Shown: positions 1 to 29,037, numbered from the stretch's first letter. The stretch: 64,000 nt of DNA from Blastocystis sp. Blastoise (GCA_039096225.1 JBBPEB010000013.1:275501-339500), one strand, 5' to 3'. Notes: generated by a model not told the origin, from the letters alone. A program made the numbers and translations.

Positions 1-974
1 TTTGGAAAGGTATTTATTCTTTTTATTTTTATACGAATCGATAATGGATTCATTGGAGATATATATTTATGAAATATTTTAATTAGACATCTTATCTATT
101 CTTTCCAATGTGAATACATTTTAAAAGATGTTCTATATTTCATTTTTATTTAGAATCAGGAAATATGGACGACTAAGTGTCGAGTGCTTTGTACTTTCTT
201 TGATTTATATTGATCGATTAATAAGAAATGTCAATTTATTAGTTAATTCATATAGTGTTCATCGAGTTGTTATTACAAGGTATATATTTTTTTCTGCACT
301 TAATACTAAAAGAATTCTGATGTTTATCAATATTATTATTATATGTTTAGTATCATGTTAGCAGCCAAATTCTTTGATGATCGTTATTGTTCAAATAGTT
401 TTTATGCTCAAATTGGTGGTGTTAGTGTTGATGAAATTAATTCCCTTGAAATTGAATATCTTTTTTACATAAACTTTTATTTATACGTTGATTCTGATGA
501 ATATATGAAATATCATAACATGCTCTATTTACATACTATTCAAAAATCATGTATTAATTGCAGTATATATATATATATTGTTATTATATTTATTTATTAT
601 TATATTATTATTATTAATATATTTTAATTAATATATTTTTATTATATTTATTTTTATTAATATATTTTTATTAATATATTTTTATTAATTATATATATAT
701 AGGTACAATTCGTTTTCCTAATATGATTATAGTAAAAAATGATAAAGATGAGAATGTATATAAATATGAGGAGTTTCGAGTGGATCCTTATTATACTTCT
801 TCTTCTCCATCTCATCATCTTAAACAAACGGCAGTACCCAAGAATTATGTCGTTAGCACAGCAGCAGCTCAGCCAATCGCTGTCAATCGTGTTCCCATCA
901 CACAAGCTGCGTCATCACAAATGATTCATTATAATAATTATTATTATACTCAAAATAATTCATATACTCATTAA
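1..974 (+). CDS. PHO80/PCL-type (cyclin P/U) cyclin, 5' truncated by window edge
   Basis: Exons 1-9 (partial), 154-279, 351-562 and 703-974. The joined reading gives LERIRKYGRLS, then a cyclin box with DRLI, ITSIMLAAKFFDD and VGGVSVDEINSLEIEYLF. This is the signature of PHO80/PCL and plant U-type cyclins, which bind a PHO85/CDK5-like kinase. The junction 279/351 restores the conserved ITSIMLAAKFFDD motif, which fixes that intron. Exon 1 contributes only LER, so the N-terminus lies outside the window. The tail after the cyclin box (about 90 residues, exon 4) is Ser/Tyr/Asn-rich and unlike anything I recognise. Introns start GTATTT or GTATAT and end TTTAG or ATATAG. Family assignment is firm; which CDK it partners is inference. 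Confidence 0.85.
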
Positions 975-1630
975 GATATATAAGTATATATATATATAAT
1001 TTGTATTGTTTTTATTTTTTAATTTTATTTTGTGTATATTTTTAAATTATATCTTCATTTCTTACTTTTACTATTCATACCTTATATATATATATAATTA
1101 TATTCACTATTAAGAGTCTATTCATTTCAATTCTATTTCTTCTTATATATAATTCTATATATATTTTCTATTATTCTTTTTTATTATTTTTTTATATTGT
1201 GTCTCGATTTTGTAGGATCATGTATTTTCTTTTATGAAATTACTTATCACATATTAAGATATTAAATATATACATATATTTAATATCTAATTTTTCTTTT
1301 CTTTTTTTAATTTTTTTTTATTGTATTATTTATTTTTTTTTAACTTTTTCTCTTTTTTTTTAATTCCTCTTTAGCTTAATTGTTTTAAATATCTTCGCAT
1401 TTATATTTTCTGTTTTGTAATATGCAAGCATAAACAATTTATATAAGAAATAATCATACTCCATAAAGGTTTGTTTGATTATTTTATTTTGGCTTTTTTT
1501 CTTCTATGTCATTTATTAAAACAAAAAACAAAATAAATCATATCATACTATTTATAAATAATATGTTTTTGTTGTTACTTTTTATTTTTATTCAATAAGT
1601 ACATGATATTTAAAACATAAATGAATATAA
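975..1630. other. Intergenic, A+T-rich
   Basis: Convergent 3' flanks of the cyclin and NDUFAF5 genes. T-rich tracts and short (TA) runs only; I see no gene or RNA. Confidence 0.6.
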
Positions 1631-3496
<1,866 letters not shown>

Positions 3497-4318
3497 ATTC
3501 TAAGAATTAAAAAAAATATATTTATCAATAGAAAATCAACATAAGCAGGTCCTTGTATTGTAAGAATTCTTAATTGGTGCATTTTATAGTCAACTACGTA
3601 TATGAATAAAACAAATCAAGTCTTTGAAAACGTAATTATTTATAATAAAATTACATGAAAAACAAATGATGAAATATAAATAGAATAGAATCATAACCAA
3701 ATGAATATAAATCTATGAATATTGAACTTTAAAATACTTTTAAATAATTGAAACAAAAAATATAATAAAAAAAAGGCAAACAAAAAAAAAAGTAACTAAA
3801 ATTGAAGTAAAGAAAAATGACTAAATAAGTATATATATATACGGAGATACAAATCAGAAAAAATGATGAAAAATATTGAGAAATAAAATTCAATATAGAT
3901 AATGAATAGATATACATATATATGTATGTATATATACTCTAATAAGAAAAACTAAATGTAAAACTATAATATATATATGATATATATATATATATGAATG
4001 AATGAATGAATGAATTATTTACATGATTATAAAAGTTTATAGAAATATAAAAATAAATATATATATAGAAAGAGAGAGTCAAATAGAAAAAAAAATGATT
4101 ATATATATATATATATATTAATATATGTAATAAAAATGTATCGAATCTGTTAATAATTTAAGAAGAGACGAAACAGAAAGAGATAAGATATATATAAATG
4201 AAAATAGAACTACAACTATATATTTAAAATTATAGATAAATGTATATAATAAATCAAAGAATTGATGATAAAATGAATACTAATATATAAATATATATAT
4301 ATATAATTTCTATATGAT
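3497..4318. other. Intergenic, A+T-rich
   Basis: 5' flank of NDUFAF5 and 3' flank of the LRR gene. Contains TA runs and a short (GAAT)n run near 3995-4013. No gene or RNA seen. Confidence 0.6.
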
Positions 4319-10239
<5,921 letters not shown>

Positions 10240-11600
10240 TCTTGACTTTTCTTATATATGTAAGAATAACTCTAAAAGAATAATATATATTTTTATGAGA
10301 ATTACTTGCCAATAGTAAAACAAATAAACTTTATTATTATGCACAATCACTAAACACTTACAAAAATTCTATTTTTATACTGAATTCTTTCATGACTCCC
10401 GTGGAAATTTCAATTATTTCTCTTGGATGTATTTTTTTGTCAGTTACCTTTCTTTACAACCATTGGTTGAACCACTTTTTGGAAGGTTCACAGAAGTGTT
10501 TTTACAAGCTGTTATTTTAATATATATTTGTATCTATCGAATATAGTTGTCATCTCTAGCAAGTCTCATTTTGTCTCTATAGAAACATCATAATTTTAAA
10601 CTGAAATACAGTCATTTCATTTCTGCTTTTTGTCGTCATTACTGAGATTCTATAGTGAACATGAGCTAGATAGATTCCTAATACATTCAATTTAATAAGA
10701 GCCAGCATTTTAATTCAATTAAAAACAATCACTTATTTTTAGTTTTTTTTTTGTTTCCTTCAGTTATATTTATAATCCATATATTCAGTTCCTTAATAGT
10801 ATCATTGATCATTTATTGCTTGAATGTAAACAAAAAATAATTATAATCACTATTCGTTGTATCTATTTTTTTTGGTTAATTATACTTTTAAGACTCAAGT
10901 AGCGTTTCAACGGATGATGTATAACTTAGTGCACACTATTTGAGTGTCAAATAATACTTTAAAAAAATTAAAATTTAATTAAATGAATTCAGAAATAAAG
11001 TCAGATTCATTTTTATTTCTTGCTATTTCAAATACCAATAATACTATAGATATGTTGAACACATTATTTATTATCATGAATTGAATATTCTATTGTTTAA
11101 AGGGCATTTTAACAAAAACTTATATATTGTTTAATATACGAATTTTAGAATCGATCAAAATACCACAAGATACTTACAGTCTTGCCGAGATATATATAAG
11201 ATACAAGAGAGTCTAGGAATTCAAAAGAAATAATAAATACTAGATTGAGTACATTCACTTCTATATTAGTTTTCAAAGTAAATGAGATATAACTATATCA
11301 GTTAAAGTTTATTTAAAACTAAATAAAACTAAAGCAAGTAAATTGTGAAACAAAGAATCTTGATAAACAAAAAAAAAACTCAGAAGTTTTAAACTATTGA
11401 ATAGATGCTACATGAATTTTTTAAATTATTTATCATGAACAGAATAATCGCGGGGATAAAATTATTTAGTACTTTAGAAATCAAATTCTCAGGATTCTCA
11501 AGAAGAATAGACATTTTTTTAGTAAAACTACTGAACTCAATTTTAATCTATTTTTATTCTTTTTCATATAACTTCTTTAGTTTCATAGTAAAAAGGGAAA
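10240..11600. other. Intergenic divergent promoter region with two palindrome copies
   Basis: 1.36 kb between the divergent LRR and BTB-TLDc genes. It holds a CCGTGG motif copy at 10399-10404 (160 bp upstream of the LRR start) and a half-diverged copy with CGCGGGG at 11449-11455 (about 150 bp upstream of the BTB start). A short hydrophobic frame at 11405-11614 has no coding character. No RNA gene seen. Confidence 0.6.
10396..10407. promoter_or_regulatory. CCGTGG palindrome copy upstream of LRR gene
   Basis: CTCCCGTGGAAA context in otherwise A+T-rich intergenic DNA. One of the intergenic copies of the iterated motif (see findings). A promoter role is inference. Confidence 0.4.
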
Positions 11601-12671
11601 ATGAACTCAAATAAAGTTAGTTTCGTGTTTACAGATGGTGTACGAACCGAACTTTCCTATGATAAAATTATTCAGTTACCTGGATCTTGTCTTTATAAGT
11701 ATTTGGAAGCAAATAAGAATATATATAAAGCAGTTGGCATAAGAATTGAAAGACCTGGCGCTTATTTTAAGTATATAGCAAATTTGATTGAAAGAGGTCA
11801 ATTTATATTGTATATAAATGATGTTGATAATTTAGATAAGATCTTTGAGGAATTTAAATATTATGATTTTGATGTTCCTGAGGCTTTATCACAATTTACA
11901 AGACAATTAATTACACAATTATGGTTTGATCCTGTTATTAAGATTCAAGCTCCAGATGATGTTTATGAAATACAACGTGGATGGTTGGAACGCTTAGGAA
12001 TAACAAGATCTTATTTTTCTGATGATGGTTTAATTGGTTGTCAATATGATTTAGTGAATGGTACATTTATTCTTCCATTTCAATTCAAATTTTTCAAGTG
12101 TGTATACAATTACCTTCGTACAGGTATAGTTACTTTACCTCATAATGATATTGAAACTGTTCAAATGGTAACATTAGAATTTCGATCTTTAAAACTACCT
12201 ACTGAAGATATTAATGCGGTTTCGAATAATGATAATAAATTTAATAATATAAGCGATATCTTAACAAATCGTACTTCTTATTATTTACAAAAAATGACAC
12301 GACTGAAAAACGTTCAATTACTTTATTCGTATTTTTTTTTAATTATTATTATTATTCTATTTAGTGTTATGTTATATATTTATTATTATTAATATATTTT
12401 GTTATCAATACTATTTTATTATTATGCTCTGTTATATTTATTAATAGGATATATCCTATTTATTATACTTTTATATTAATTATATCTATAAATTAAAATC
12501 ATTCTATTATTCTATGCTATATTTAGATCTAAGAAGCATGAGAATACAGTAGAGTATTTTCACCGTCAATGTGACGATCAAGGTCCAACGATCACTTTAA
12601 TTCAAGTCACAAATAATAATAAAACCACGGTTTTTGGAGCATTCACAAGTATTCCTTGGTCAAGCTGTAAA

Positions 12672-12710
<39 letters not shown>

Positions 12711-13160
12711 TATATTTATATACTCTATATATATTATTGATATATCATAGTATATGCTCTACTATATTTCATATATATTCTATATATTCTATACACTATT
12801 TATTCTATAGATGATTCTCTTTATGATTCGTCTTCTTTCTTATTTACATTACAAAACACGTGCTATATCTCTCCACGTGCTTTTTACCCAACCATGAATT
12901 CGAATTCGATTGTTTTACAGAATTTATTGGGTCCTACATTTGGTAATTGTATTGATGAAGATGATCTTTCTATTCATTTTAATATCTCTTCTAACTTTAC
13001 TTCTCTTCCTTCTATTACTGTATATACACATTTTATTAAAGATCAAGGAGCTTATATAAATGATACAAATAAAGGACTTGAAGTATTTATTAATGATTCT
13101 ATTCATCTTAATGAAATCGAAATCCCCGTGGATATTCTTGAAGTTTATAAAGTGCTTTAA
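11601..13160 (+). CDS. BTB/T1-like plus TLDc-domain protein
   Basis: Exons 11601-12328, 12527-12666 and 12811-13160, 405 aa. The N-terminal half reads as two potassium-channel-T1/BTB-like folds: VSFVFTDGVRTELSYDKI...GSCLYKYL, then LVNGTFILPFQFKFFKCVYNYLRTG with LPHND. After the first intron comes a TLDc-like region: YFHRQCDDQGPTITLIQ, VFGAFTSIPWSS, SSSFLFTLQN and LLGPTFGNCIDEDDLSIHF. The order matches GPTL, FGGYTS-PW, FLFSL and GPSFG of TLDc proteins. The second donor is GTAAAG rather than GTATAT; it restores SIPWSSYDSLYDSSSFLF, which supports it. BTB-TLDc proteins often act as CUL3 adaptors or in stress responses; that role is inference here. CCACGG and CCGTGG motif copies occur at 12625 and 13126. 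Confidence 0.75.
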
Positions 13161-13926
13161 AAGATATATAAACTTATTCTCTATCTTTTTTGTAATCATA
13201 ATTATATATATATATATATATAGCATTTGATTATGAATATTATAATAGTTGACCTCATTTCATTTGATTCTTATTATTATATATAATACCCTTTCATTCT
13301 CATCTTTTATTTTTTCTATTTATTATATCGTTTCTCTTCTTATTCTCTTCTTATTCTTTATATATATAATAATAATTAGTATAATAATGTATATATATAT
13401 TAAAATATATATAAATCAATGTATCTCTATATTATTCTCATTATATATAAGAATCATCCTACTAGTTATTTTCTTATTCTTTGTAAACCATTTTCTTTTA
13501 TCCTTCTATTTATATACTTATATTATTCTATATTTCTATAGTATTCCTCTTCAATTTTTCATTTTTTTTTTCTTTTTTCATTTTTTTTTAACATATTTCT
13601 TATTCAATTTTTCATCCAATTTTTCATATATAGAATAATGTATATTAAACTATATATTAATATACATATCTATATCTTTATTTTATGTTTATAAACCTAC
13701 TTTTCCATTTCTTAAGCATATTATTTGGTATCCCATTTTTCTTGTCTTCTTCTTTTGTGTTGTTCTTTTTTATTTTGTCTCTATTATATACTTATAAATA
13801 TATAGCATTAAATATTTTTTTATATGTATAATTAATCATTTCATAGTTATTTATCACAATTATCATTATAATTCTTTTGTTTAGTTACTTTTTTTCTAAG
13901 AATTTTTATTCATTATCATGCTTTAT

Positions 13927-13982
<56 letters not shown>

Positions 13983-14112
13983 TTCAAAAATGTATTATAA
14001 AAACAAAACCTGTTGATTTTCTTTCACTTTTACCTTTAGAAAAGTCCTTCATAAACATATAAAGAGAATCATCAGAAAAGAAAAGCAATATATATATATA
14101 TATTAATAATAA
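13161..14112. other. Intergenic, A+T-rich
   Basis: Convergent 3' flanks of BTB-TLDc and ALG3. T-rich, with an (AAT)n run at about 13935-13982. Open frames here translate to Ile/Phe/Tyr-rich or poly-Asn strings and are not credible genes. Confidence 0.6.
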
Positions 14113-16667
14113 CTAATCATGTTTCTGTTTACGAAGATGATTTTGTTTCTCTCTGTACATATTAAGATATTTATTAGAAGAAGAATTCTCCTTAATAATT
14201 GGTGATCCCATTTTAATAGTAGCCATATATAGAGTAATAAGAATATGTGTGATTTGAAGAAGAATAGAAGAGAGAGGAGTTGAAGGATAAACATTATATG
14301 AATATTCAAGAACAAAGAATAAAAGCATCTTCTATATATAGGATATAATATATATATTTAAAATATATTTTTATTATTTTTAAATGTATAGTAATTATAT
14401 ATATAATAAATATATGTATATTAAGAATGGAACTATTAACATATATAAAGAATAACTTTGATTAATATATAGAAAATGTAAATGTATATATATATATATG
14501 TACAATAATAGAAGGCATTTGTTCTCTGTAGAGAAGATAAGGAATAGTGTAGAAATACCATGAATAATACTATATATATAAATATATAGTATTAAATAGT
14601 ATATATAATATAACAATATATAGTATTAAAGAGTATATATATAACATAGAGTAGTATATACTTGATAATGAATAGATCGACTACATAAAATACCAATGAA
14701 ATTACTACCAAATAAGACGAGTAAGATATGATCTATTTATATAAAGTAATCATTTAAACATAATATAATATATATATATAACATTAAAGAATGGTATAAT
14801 TTAATATATATATAACTATTAGAATGATATAATATATAATATATATATATACCTGTTGTAAGCTTATTAAATACTTTTCTAGGAATAAACCAGTCACGAA
14901 TAATCGCGAATATATTTGATTTATAAGGAGCAGACATATCACTTTTCATGGTATTAAATACACCTCCTAATTGCCTATATATTTAATATATATATTATAT
15001 ATATAATATTTTATAATTAACATTATTGATAGGTATAATAATATATATATATATATATATATATACTTGGACCATTTACAGAAGATGAAGAGAAGAAGAA
15101 GAACCAATTGAAGTATAAGAAGAGATAAGCCTAAATATTTATTTACAAAGACCTATATATATTTTGTTATATTTTGTTATATATATTCTAATATATATAT
15201 AGTTATATATATACTTCTTCAGAAAGAAATTTAAAGTTAACAGTCCATTTATATGTAAATACTCTACCCTATATATATATATATATATTGATAAATATTG
15301 ACATATATATTTATATATTAATATTATAAAATTATATATAAATAATATAAAAAGATAGTACATATTTTATATATAATTTATATATATACAAATTCATATG
15401 CTTTAGATAAATATCCCCATGCGTTAACTTTTAAGAAGGGGATGGCAATGACACCTTGGAACACAAACAAAAGAACGAATAAAAGAATCGAATAGAGAGG
15501 TCCAACAGACTATATATAATATATAATATATATATATAATTATTATTATTATTATTACTATTATTATTAATTATATCTATATATATACTTCGAAGAGGAT
15601 AAGAAGAAGTCCGGGTGCATATAAAAGAGCATTCATCTTCGTACTACAAGCAAAAGCATATACTAACATACCTATATATATATATATATAGTAATCATAG
15701 TATAACAATAATTATAATATATATATATTAATCATAGTATAACAATAATATATATATATATATATTAATCATAGTAAAACAATAATTATAAATATATTTA
15801 TATATATATACCTAAGAACCATTGTTGGTTTGTAAAAAGAAGTCTAAAATAATAAAAGGTATATATATATAATACATAATAAATATATACAAGGCAACAA
15901 GAGTGATATTTAGCGTCACTGTATCATTAAAACAACGAAGCATATATATACCTATATATAGTTATATACATAATACATTTTATATATATAGTTATATATA
16001 CTTTTCATTCGTTTACTAATACATAAGAAAAGAGAAACATATCTATATATATATATCACCATTATTATTAAAAGCTATATATATACTGAGGAATTCTCTC
16101 ACTTTTATGATATAAATAAATAGTCATCATTTGATTCAATATATAAATACCCAAAAAGATATATTGAGCTATAAAAAATAAAAAAAATATAGACAAAGAA
16201 TAATATACCTAATCTGATATTTTCACCATTATCTGTTATTTTATATAACCATTCAAAAATCCAAACAAAGCCAGCAGGATAAACAAGAGGACCTAGACAT
16301 GAAAACAGCAAAATGTCAAAGATACACAAAATAGTTTAAGAAAACAACTTTCTATACATATATAGAATATACCTGTATCACCCTTAAGTTTTGTATAATC
16401 TAAAGTCTCATACATGGCACCATAGACTTCTTGCATATAGGCTTTCCAGTCAATTTCAGTATATGGAACAAAGTGAATAATTGCTAATCCAAGAATGGTT
16501 TCTGCAAGAATTACGTAAATAAAGAAATGCCAAAAGTAAGATCTCTTTGTTAAAACATTAACACCGTAGTTATAAGTAGACTCAATAATACTCATCACGA
16601 AATATAACAAAAACAAAAAAAATGAAAAGAAAATTATTTTTTTTAGAATTTCTAAAGAATATTTCAT
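14113..16667 (-). CDS. ALG3: Dol-P-Man:Man5GlcNAc2-PP-Dol alpha-1,3-mannosyltransferase (ALG3, GT58)
   Basis: 14 exons: 16373-16667, 16209-16292, 16087-16168, 16002-16042, 15891-15951, 15812-15843, 15589-15671, 15390-15509, 15215-15268, 15067-15152, 14853-14974, 14662-14732, 14504-14569, 14113-14331; 471 aa. ALG3 adds the sixth mannose to the lipid-linked oligosaccharide on the ER lumenal side. Family blocks in order: [15 protein letters not shown] near residue 70, [94 protein letters not shown] and [11 protein letters not shown]. Multiple hydrophobic segments fit a polytopic ER protein. Exons as short as 32 and 41 nt and introns of 40-45 nt occur. Every junction restores a conserved motif, so the model is strong. 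It implies a full-length N-glycan precursor pathway. Confidence 0.95.
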
Positions 16668-16934
16668 TGGATTGAAATAAACAAAGTGTTAATTGATAAT
16701 AATAAACGTTTCTAGAAGTATTCTGAAAGGATGACTATATTATTAACCTTAAAAAAGAAAGTCATTGAAATGATTTTCATAATTATATACATAATTTAGC
16801 CATTATTTTATAATAGTCAATAAGTATGAAAATATAAGCAAAAATAAAGATGTACCAAACTCTGAAATAAATATATATAGGAGTGATTGAGAAATAATTA
16901 AAAAAAGCAAAGAACAATATGAAAAGCAATAAAA

Positions 16935-18445
16935 TTAGGCAAGAATAGTATCGCTGTAGACTAAATGAATATTATATTTAGTAAGTTTTTCTTTGATTTC
17001 GGAAATGGAACTTAAGAATCCAGATCCTTCAGAGCCAACGCCAGGAATATGAGCTGCACGAGTAGCATCCATAACAATATAAGTCTCGAAACCATTCATA
17101 CTGTAATATATATTAAAATTAAATAGAAAAATAATAATAGAAATTATTATTCATAGATAAATATATAGAATATATAAAATATATAAAATATCTAAAATAT
17201 ATAAAATATATAAAATATATAAAATATATAGAATATATAAAATATATAAAATATATACGAAGCACCGATAGCAGTATCAAAAACACAAAAGTCGAAGGCT
17301 AAGCCACAAACGAAAACTCTCTTTTTTCCTTCAAGAATAGTCTATAGAATAATAGCAATAATATAATATAAAATGATTATCATATATATATATTATATCA
17401 GTGAATAGAAAAGCAAATGTTTAATAATATATAAAATATAATAAGTATCTATTTAAATATATATATATATACAGTAGTAGGTATTCTATTTAGAATAGAA
17501 GATACATCGGGTTTACTATCAATATCAATAGAACTAGTAGAAGATTTTAATTCATAGCCACCAGTCCAACATAAAAAGTCAGACTTATAACTGATTCTAT
17601 TTTCAGCTAGATAGATATAAGAATAATAAAAAGATTTAGAAATAATAATAAATTATATAATATGTAGATATATATAGAATATTTATAGAAGATCAATAAA
17701 CATAAAAATGATATAAGATATATATAGAATATATAATAAAACAATATATTTATATATAATAACAAAACATATATATATATATATACCTAATTCTTGAGTA
17801 TAAGGGAAAGAACTGAAAGAATCAGTTTCCTTCATAAAGGATTTATATATAATATGAAGATCAGCGTGGTTCTTTAAAGCATTCATAAAAGCAGTTTTAA
17901 TTGGTGGATAAAATTAATAAATAAATAATACATAAATATTGATTTAATAAGCATAATAAAACAAATAATAAGAATAACTGATTTATAAATATAATAAAAC
18001 AAATAAATAATATGAATAATTGACTTTATAAGTATAATACATTAATATACTTCAGCTCCAGCAGTTCCTTGAACACAGTGAGGAGGAAAAGGACCTCCAT
18101 AAGGAGTGAAAGAACAATGATCTTCTGGATGATAATCTTTACTAGCTAGTATTGTACATTTCTTGTCGGTAAAGAAACGTATAAGATCAAGAGTAGCAGG
18201 AAAAGCATTTTGACCATCCTAAAAAGAAGAATAAATATTTACATCCGAAATCAGTCAGTCAATTATATATATACATTAACACCAAATCTACCTCCATCAT
18301 TAGCGTATTCTGCAGGAACGAAATCATTTTGGAAATCAACGACAATTAATGCATCATCAGTGGAAATAGGTTGAATTTTCTCAGAACTGACATGTATATC
18401 CTTTTCAGCTAATAAAGATATATATTCAGAAAATAACTTAGACAT
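16935..18445 (-). CDS. Nicotinamidase (isochorismatase-like hydrolase)
   Basis: Exons 18275-18445, 18051-18218, about 17787-17913, 17473-17606, 17259-17341 and 16935-17100; 282 aa. Converts nicotinamide to nicotinate in NAD+ salvage. Visible catalytic and metal residues: VVDFQNDF (Asp), SKDYHPEDHCSF (Asp and two His for metal), PPHCVQGT (metal His), IIYKSF (Lys), FVCGLAFDFCVFDTA (nucleophile Cys). A 45-residue insert rich in Ser/Asp (exon 4) lies between the Lys and Cys blocks. The start of exon 3 is uncertain. Family spacing requires FYPPIKTAFMNALKNH before IIYKSF, but no AG precedes that sequence. The nearest in-frame AG (after AATGCTTTAAAG) would delete about 13 residues. With the longer exon the total length is divisible by three. 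Confidence 0.88.
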
Positions 18446-18699
18446 ATTATTTCTAACAAGAAGAAATTAACAATAAAAAGAAGAATGGAAAATCTTTTCT
18501 TAGTTTAGTTCCTATTTATTCGTTGAGCTAAATTATCACATAGTAATTTTTTCAAAAATTATTATTTGTACACAGAACATTGTTCATTATATAATCCAGT
18601 ATGAAATAATATTATAGAAACAAAACAAATAGTATTTTCAAACAATTCGAATGGTTTTTTAAAAATAACAACTATTATTTTAAATCAAACTCCTATATT

Positions 18700-20483
<1,784 letters not shown>

Positions 20484-21483
20484 TTCTAAAACTAAAATAA
20501 ATATGTCGAGGGAATGTAACAAAAAAACAGCATTCACGTTGATTAATAGTGATTCTTGACGCATCTTATGATATTCAAGGAACACAATCCTCATCAAATA
20601 ATATGTTGAAACAAGATGGTTAAAAGAATGGGATAACCGTGTTTATTATCGTTAGATGAAGGGGAAAAATTCTTTATCAAATGACTATACATCGAGAAAT
20701 GGAGTTTCTTTTGTTACATTACTGTTTTTGTGATTTAGAATCTATTTGAATATATAGTTTATACTAATAATTCATGGATATAGAATTCATTTTCATTTCT
20801 TTAGAGAAGATGACTCTATGATATTATAGGTTATATTGAAAAACATACTTTTTCTTTGTGATCTGTGGCTCATTTTTTGTTTTTACAATATATCAATGCT
20901 AATGAAACATAAAAAAAATATATATCTTGGTTGACAACTTTTGAACATATGTATTTTGAAACAAAAATAATTATTAGTGTTGAAAGAGTAAAATAACAAA
21001 ATAATAAATAAGGTAGTCTTTGTTTAGCATTAAAACTGTTATCAACGATATGTATATATATATCAATAAAGAAAAAGCAGAAAAATAAAAGAAGAATAAA
21101 AATAAAAAGTATAAATGATATACAATGCAGTAAAAAGAATAGAATAACACTATATACATATATTATAACATATAAAACACTTAAAGAAAAAATAAAGAAA
21201 TAGAAATATATAATTATTAATTTGTGAAATAATGGTCCATCACATGAATAGGAGAATTAATAAAATGGGTTACGTTCTATATATAGATAGAATTAAGTAT
21301 ATATTTAGATTATATATAAAACAATATATATTTATATATAAAATAATATATATATAGATACATAATATAGATATAAAAATAAAATAGATATATGAATAAA
21401 CTAAAACATATATATATATATAGAATCAAACAGATCTGTATTTATAGAATAAGAATTATAAAGAATAATTATATTGTATTTCA
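20484..21483. other. Intergenic, A+T-rich
   Basis: 5' flank of the fucosidase gene and 3' flank of the Asn-rich gene. No gene, RNA or palindrome copy seen. Confidence 0.6.
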
Positions 21484-24972
<3,489 letters not shown>

Positions 24973-25017
24973 AGAATCGCGTAATTCAAAAACTTCTTTT
25001 CTATATATAGAAATAGT

Positions 25018-27108
<2,091 letters not shown>

Positions 27109-27783
27109 AGATCCAATTATTGAAAGCTTCACACTATTTGTTGCTACTTTGAAAGAATTTCAACTTTTCAAAGTAAATAAAAAAGACAATATCCGATATT
27201 TAATTCTTAAAAAAACAAATTTTTCTAAAAGAAAAGTATTTTTTTCTTCTTTTGACTTTGAAATAAGTTTATGAATATAAATATAAAATAAAATTGATGC
27301 ACACAGTCGAGACGCTGATTCGTTTGTTTTTTGAAATTATACAAAGTAGACAAAATTAATGTAAGGTTACAAATGAATTCTAAATTATTATCAACAATAA
27401 TACACAAGTCTGTAATAACGCAAAATCAAAATATAACAACATTTAAGAAACCAACCCATTGAATAATAAATTATTTTTTTTAAATAACTATTTTAGATAA
27501 AGGAACAGATCATAGAGATTCAGTATGTTATTTCTACACAGGAATGATGCTTAATCTATAAATGAACAATAGGATCATCAACTAAAATCTGTCTATTTTT
27601 TAACCTCTTCTTTATGATCTTCTTTATTTGCTTCATTCTCCTTTATTTTAGAATTCATATTTAAAAGAATAAACAACATATTCGAATTCTAGTAAAAAAT
27701 GAAAAAATCAGGTTTTTCAATTGTGACTCTAGAGAAAAACGAAAAGAATCAGTTTTTGAGTGAGACTTTATATTTATTTTCTG
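27109..27783. other. Intergenic divergent promoter region
   Basis: 675 bp between the divergent TBC and archease genes. No RNA gene or palindrome copy noticed. Confidence 0.6.
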
Positions 27784-29037
27784 ATGGATTATTCGACATA
27801 CGAATTTCAAGCATTACCTCAACGTGAAAGACGAGGACATAATATGGAAAATAGCAAGACAAAAGAAGAAAAGGACAAAGAATTGGAGATAGAATTGGCT
27901 ACTATGAATGCGAAAAAAGAGTCCGAGCAAAGTTCAATTAATGAGATCGAAGCTGATTATCCAGTAGTTCCTATTCCTGAGAACTGCGAGTTTTCTGAGG
28001 AAAGACCGATTGAATACGAATGTATTGATTTTTAATTCATAATATGACAATTATTCATTTTTTAATTTTATTTTTATGTAGATTTGGATAATACAGCGGA
28101 TATTCAAGTTCATTCTTGTATTTCCATTTTGATATATATTATTACTTATGATTTAAAATAGGGGGAAAGAATCTGAAATTGGCATTTGAACAAAATGTAT
28201 TAGGAATGTTTGGGTATCTACTGATATTTATTATTCCATAAATATAAATATTAATAAATTATTTACATCTCTTATTCTCTAGATATATGACAGATATGGA
28301 TAAAATTAAAATCGATTTAACAAAAAGTCCCAAAAGAGTCAAAGCTCATGGTATATTCTATATATATATATTTGTTTTTTTTTAATTATAATGATTGACT
28401 ATTATTTTTATTATATATATATATATATATAGGTCATGATTTATTATCTTTATTATATCAATTATTGGATGAATGTTTATGTTTATTTTCGACGGAATAT
28501 TTCCTCGTTAGAGATATTCATATTCTTGAATTTAATGAACAAACTTTTGATATTACTGCTTTATGGTATATATATATATATATATATAGAATTACTTATT
28601 ATATACTATTTCTTAAAGAATATTTTTTAACATATTTGAGTTATTATCATAAAAATTATAATAGAATATTTGTAATTTATTTTTTATTTCTTATTGAATT
28701 TAATTTTATTCTATAAACTTGCCATATTATTATCATTTATAAGTAATATAATATTATAGTTTATGTCGTTATTTTATGAATAAATTGAATACTATTCTTT
28801 ATAATTTTATATATACATATATAGTTTTGGTGAGGAATGGAATACTGAAAAACATCCTCAAGGTACTGAAATTAAAGCTGTTACTTATTCAAATATGCAA
28901 GTATATATATATTTATATATATATATACTATTATTAAAAAAATATTTAATAAACATAATAATATATATATATATATATATATATAGATTCATGAAAGAGA
29001 TGATCATGTGGATGTCTATGTAATTCTTGATATTTAA
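27784..29037 (+). CDS. Archease (tRNA ligase RtcB cofactor) with N-terminal extension
   Basis: Exons 27784-28021, 28082-28117, 28162-28213, 28283-28350, 28433-28565, 28825-28900 and 28987-29037; 217 aa. Archease activates the RtcB tRNA ligase (tRNA splicing, and the unfolded protein response in animals). Family motifs: YEYLDNTADIQVHSWG, LAFEQNVLGMFGYMTD, LLSLLYQLLDECLCLFS, FGEEWNTEKHPQGTEIKAVT and a terminal VYVILDI. The usual LDHTAD motif reads LDNTAD here, so a conserved His is Asn; both flanking Asp are kept. About 75 residues precede the domain and are Glu/Lys-rich, absent from short archaeal archeases. Each splice junction restores a conserved block. Confidence 0.93.

Noticed and set aside
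13249-13638. 129-aa Ile/Phe/Tyr-rich hydrophobic frame
   Set aside because: Composition is what T-rich intergenic DNA gives; no splice structure, no motif, convergent 3' flank.
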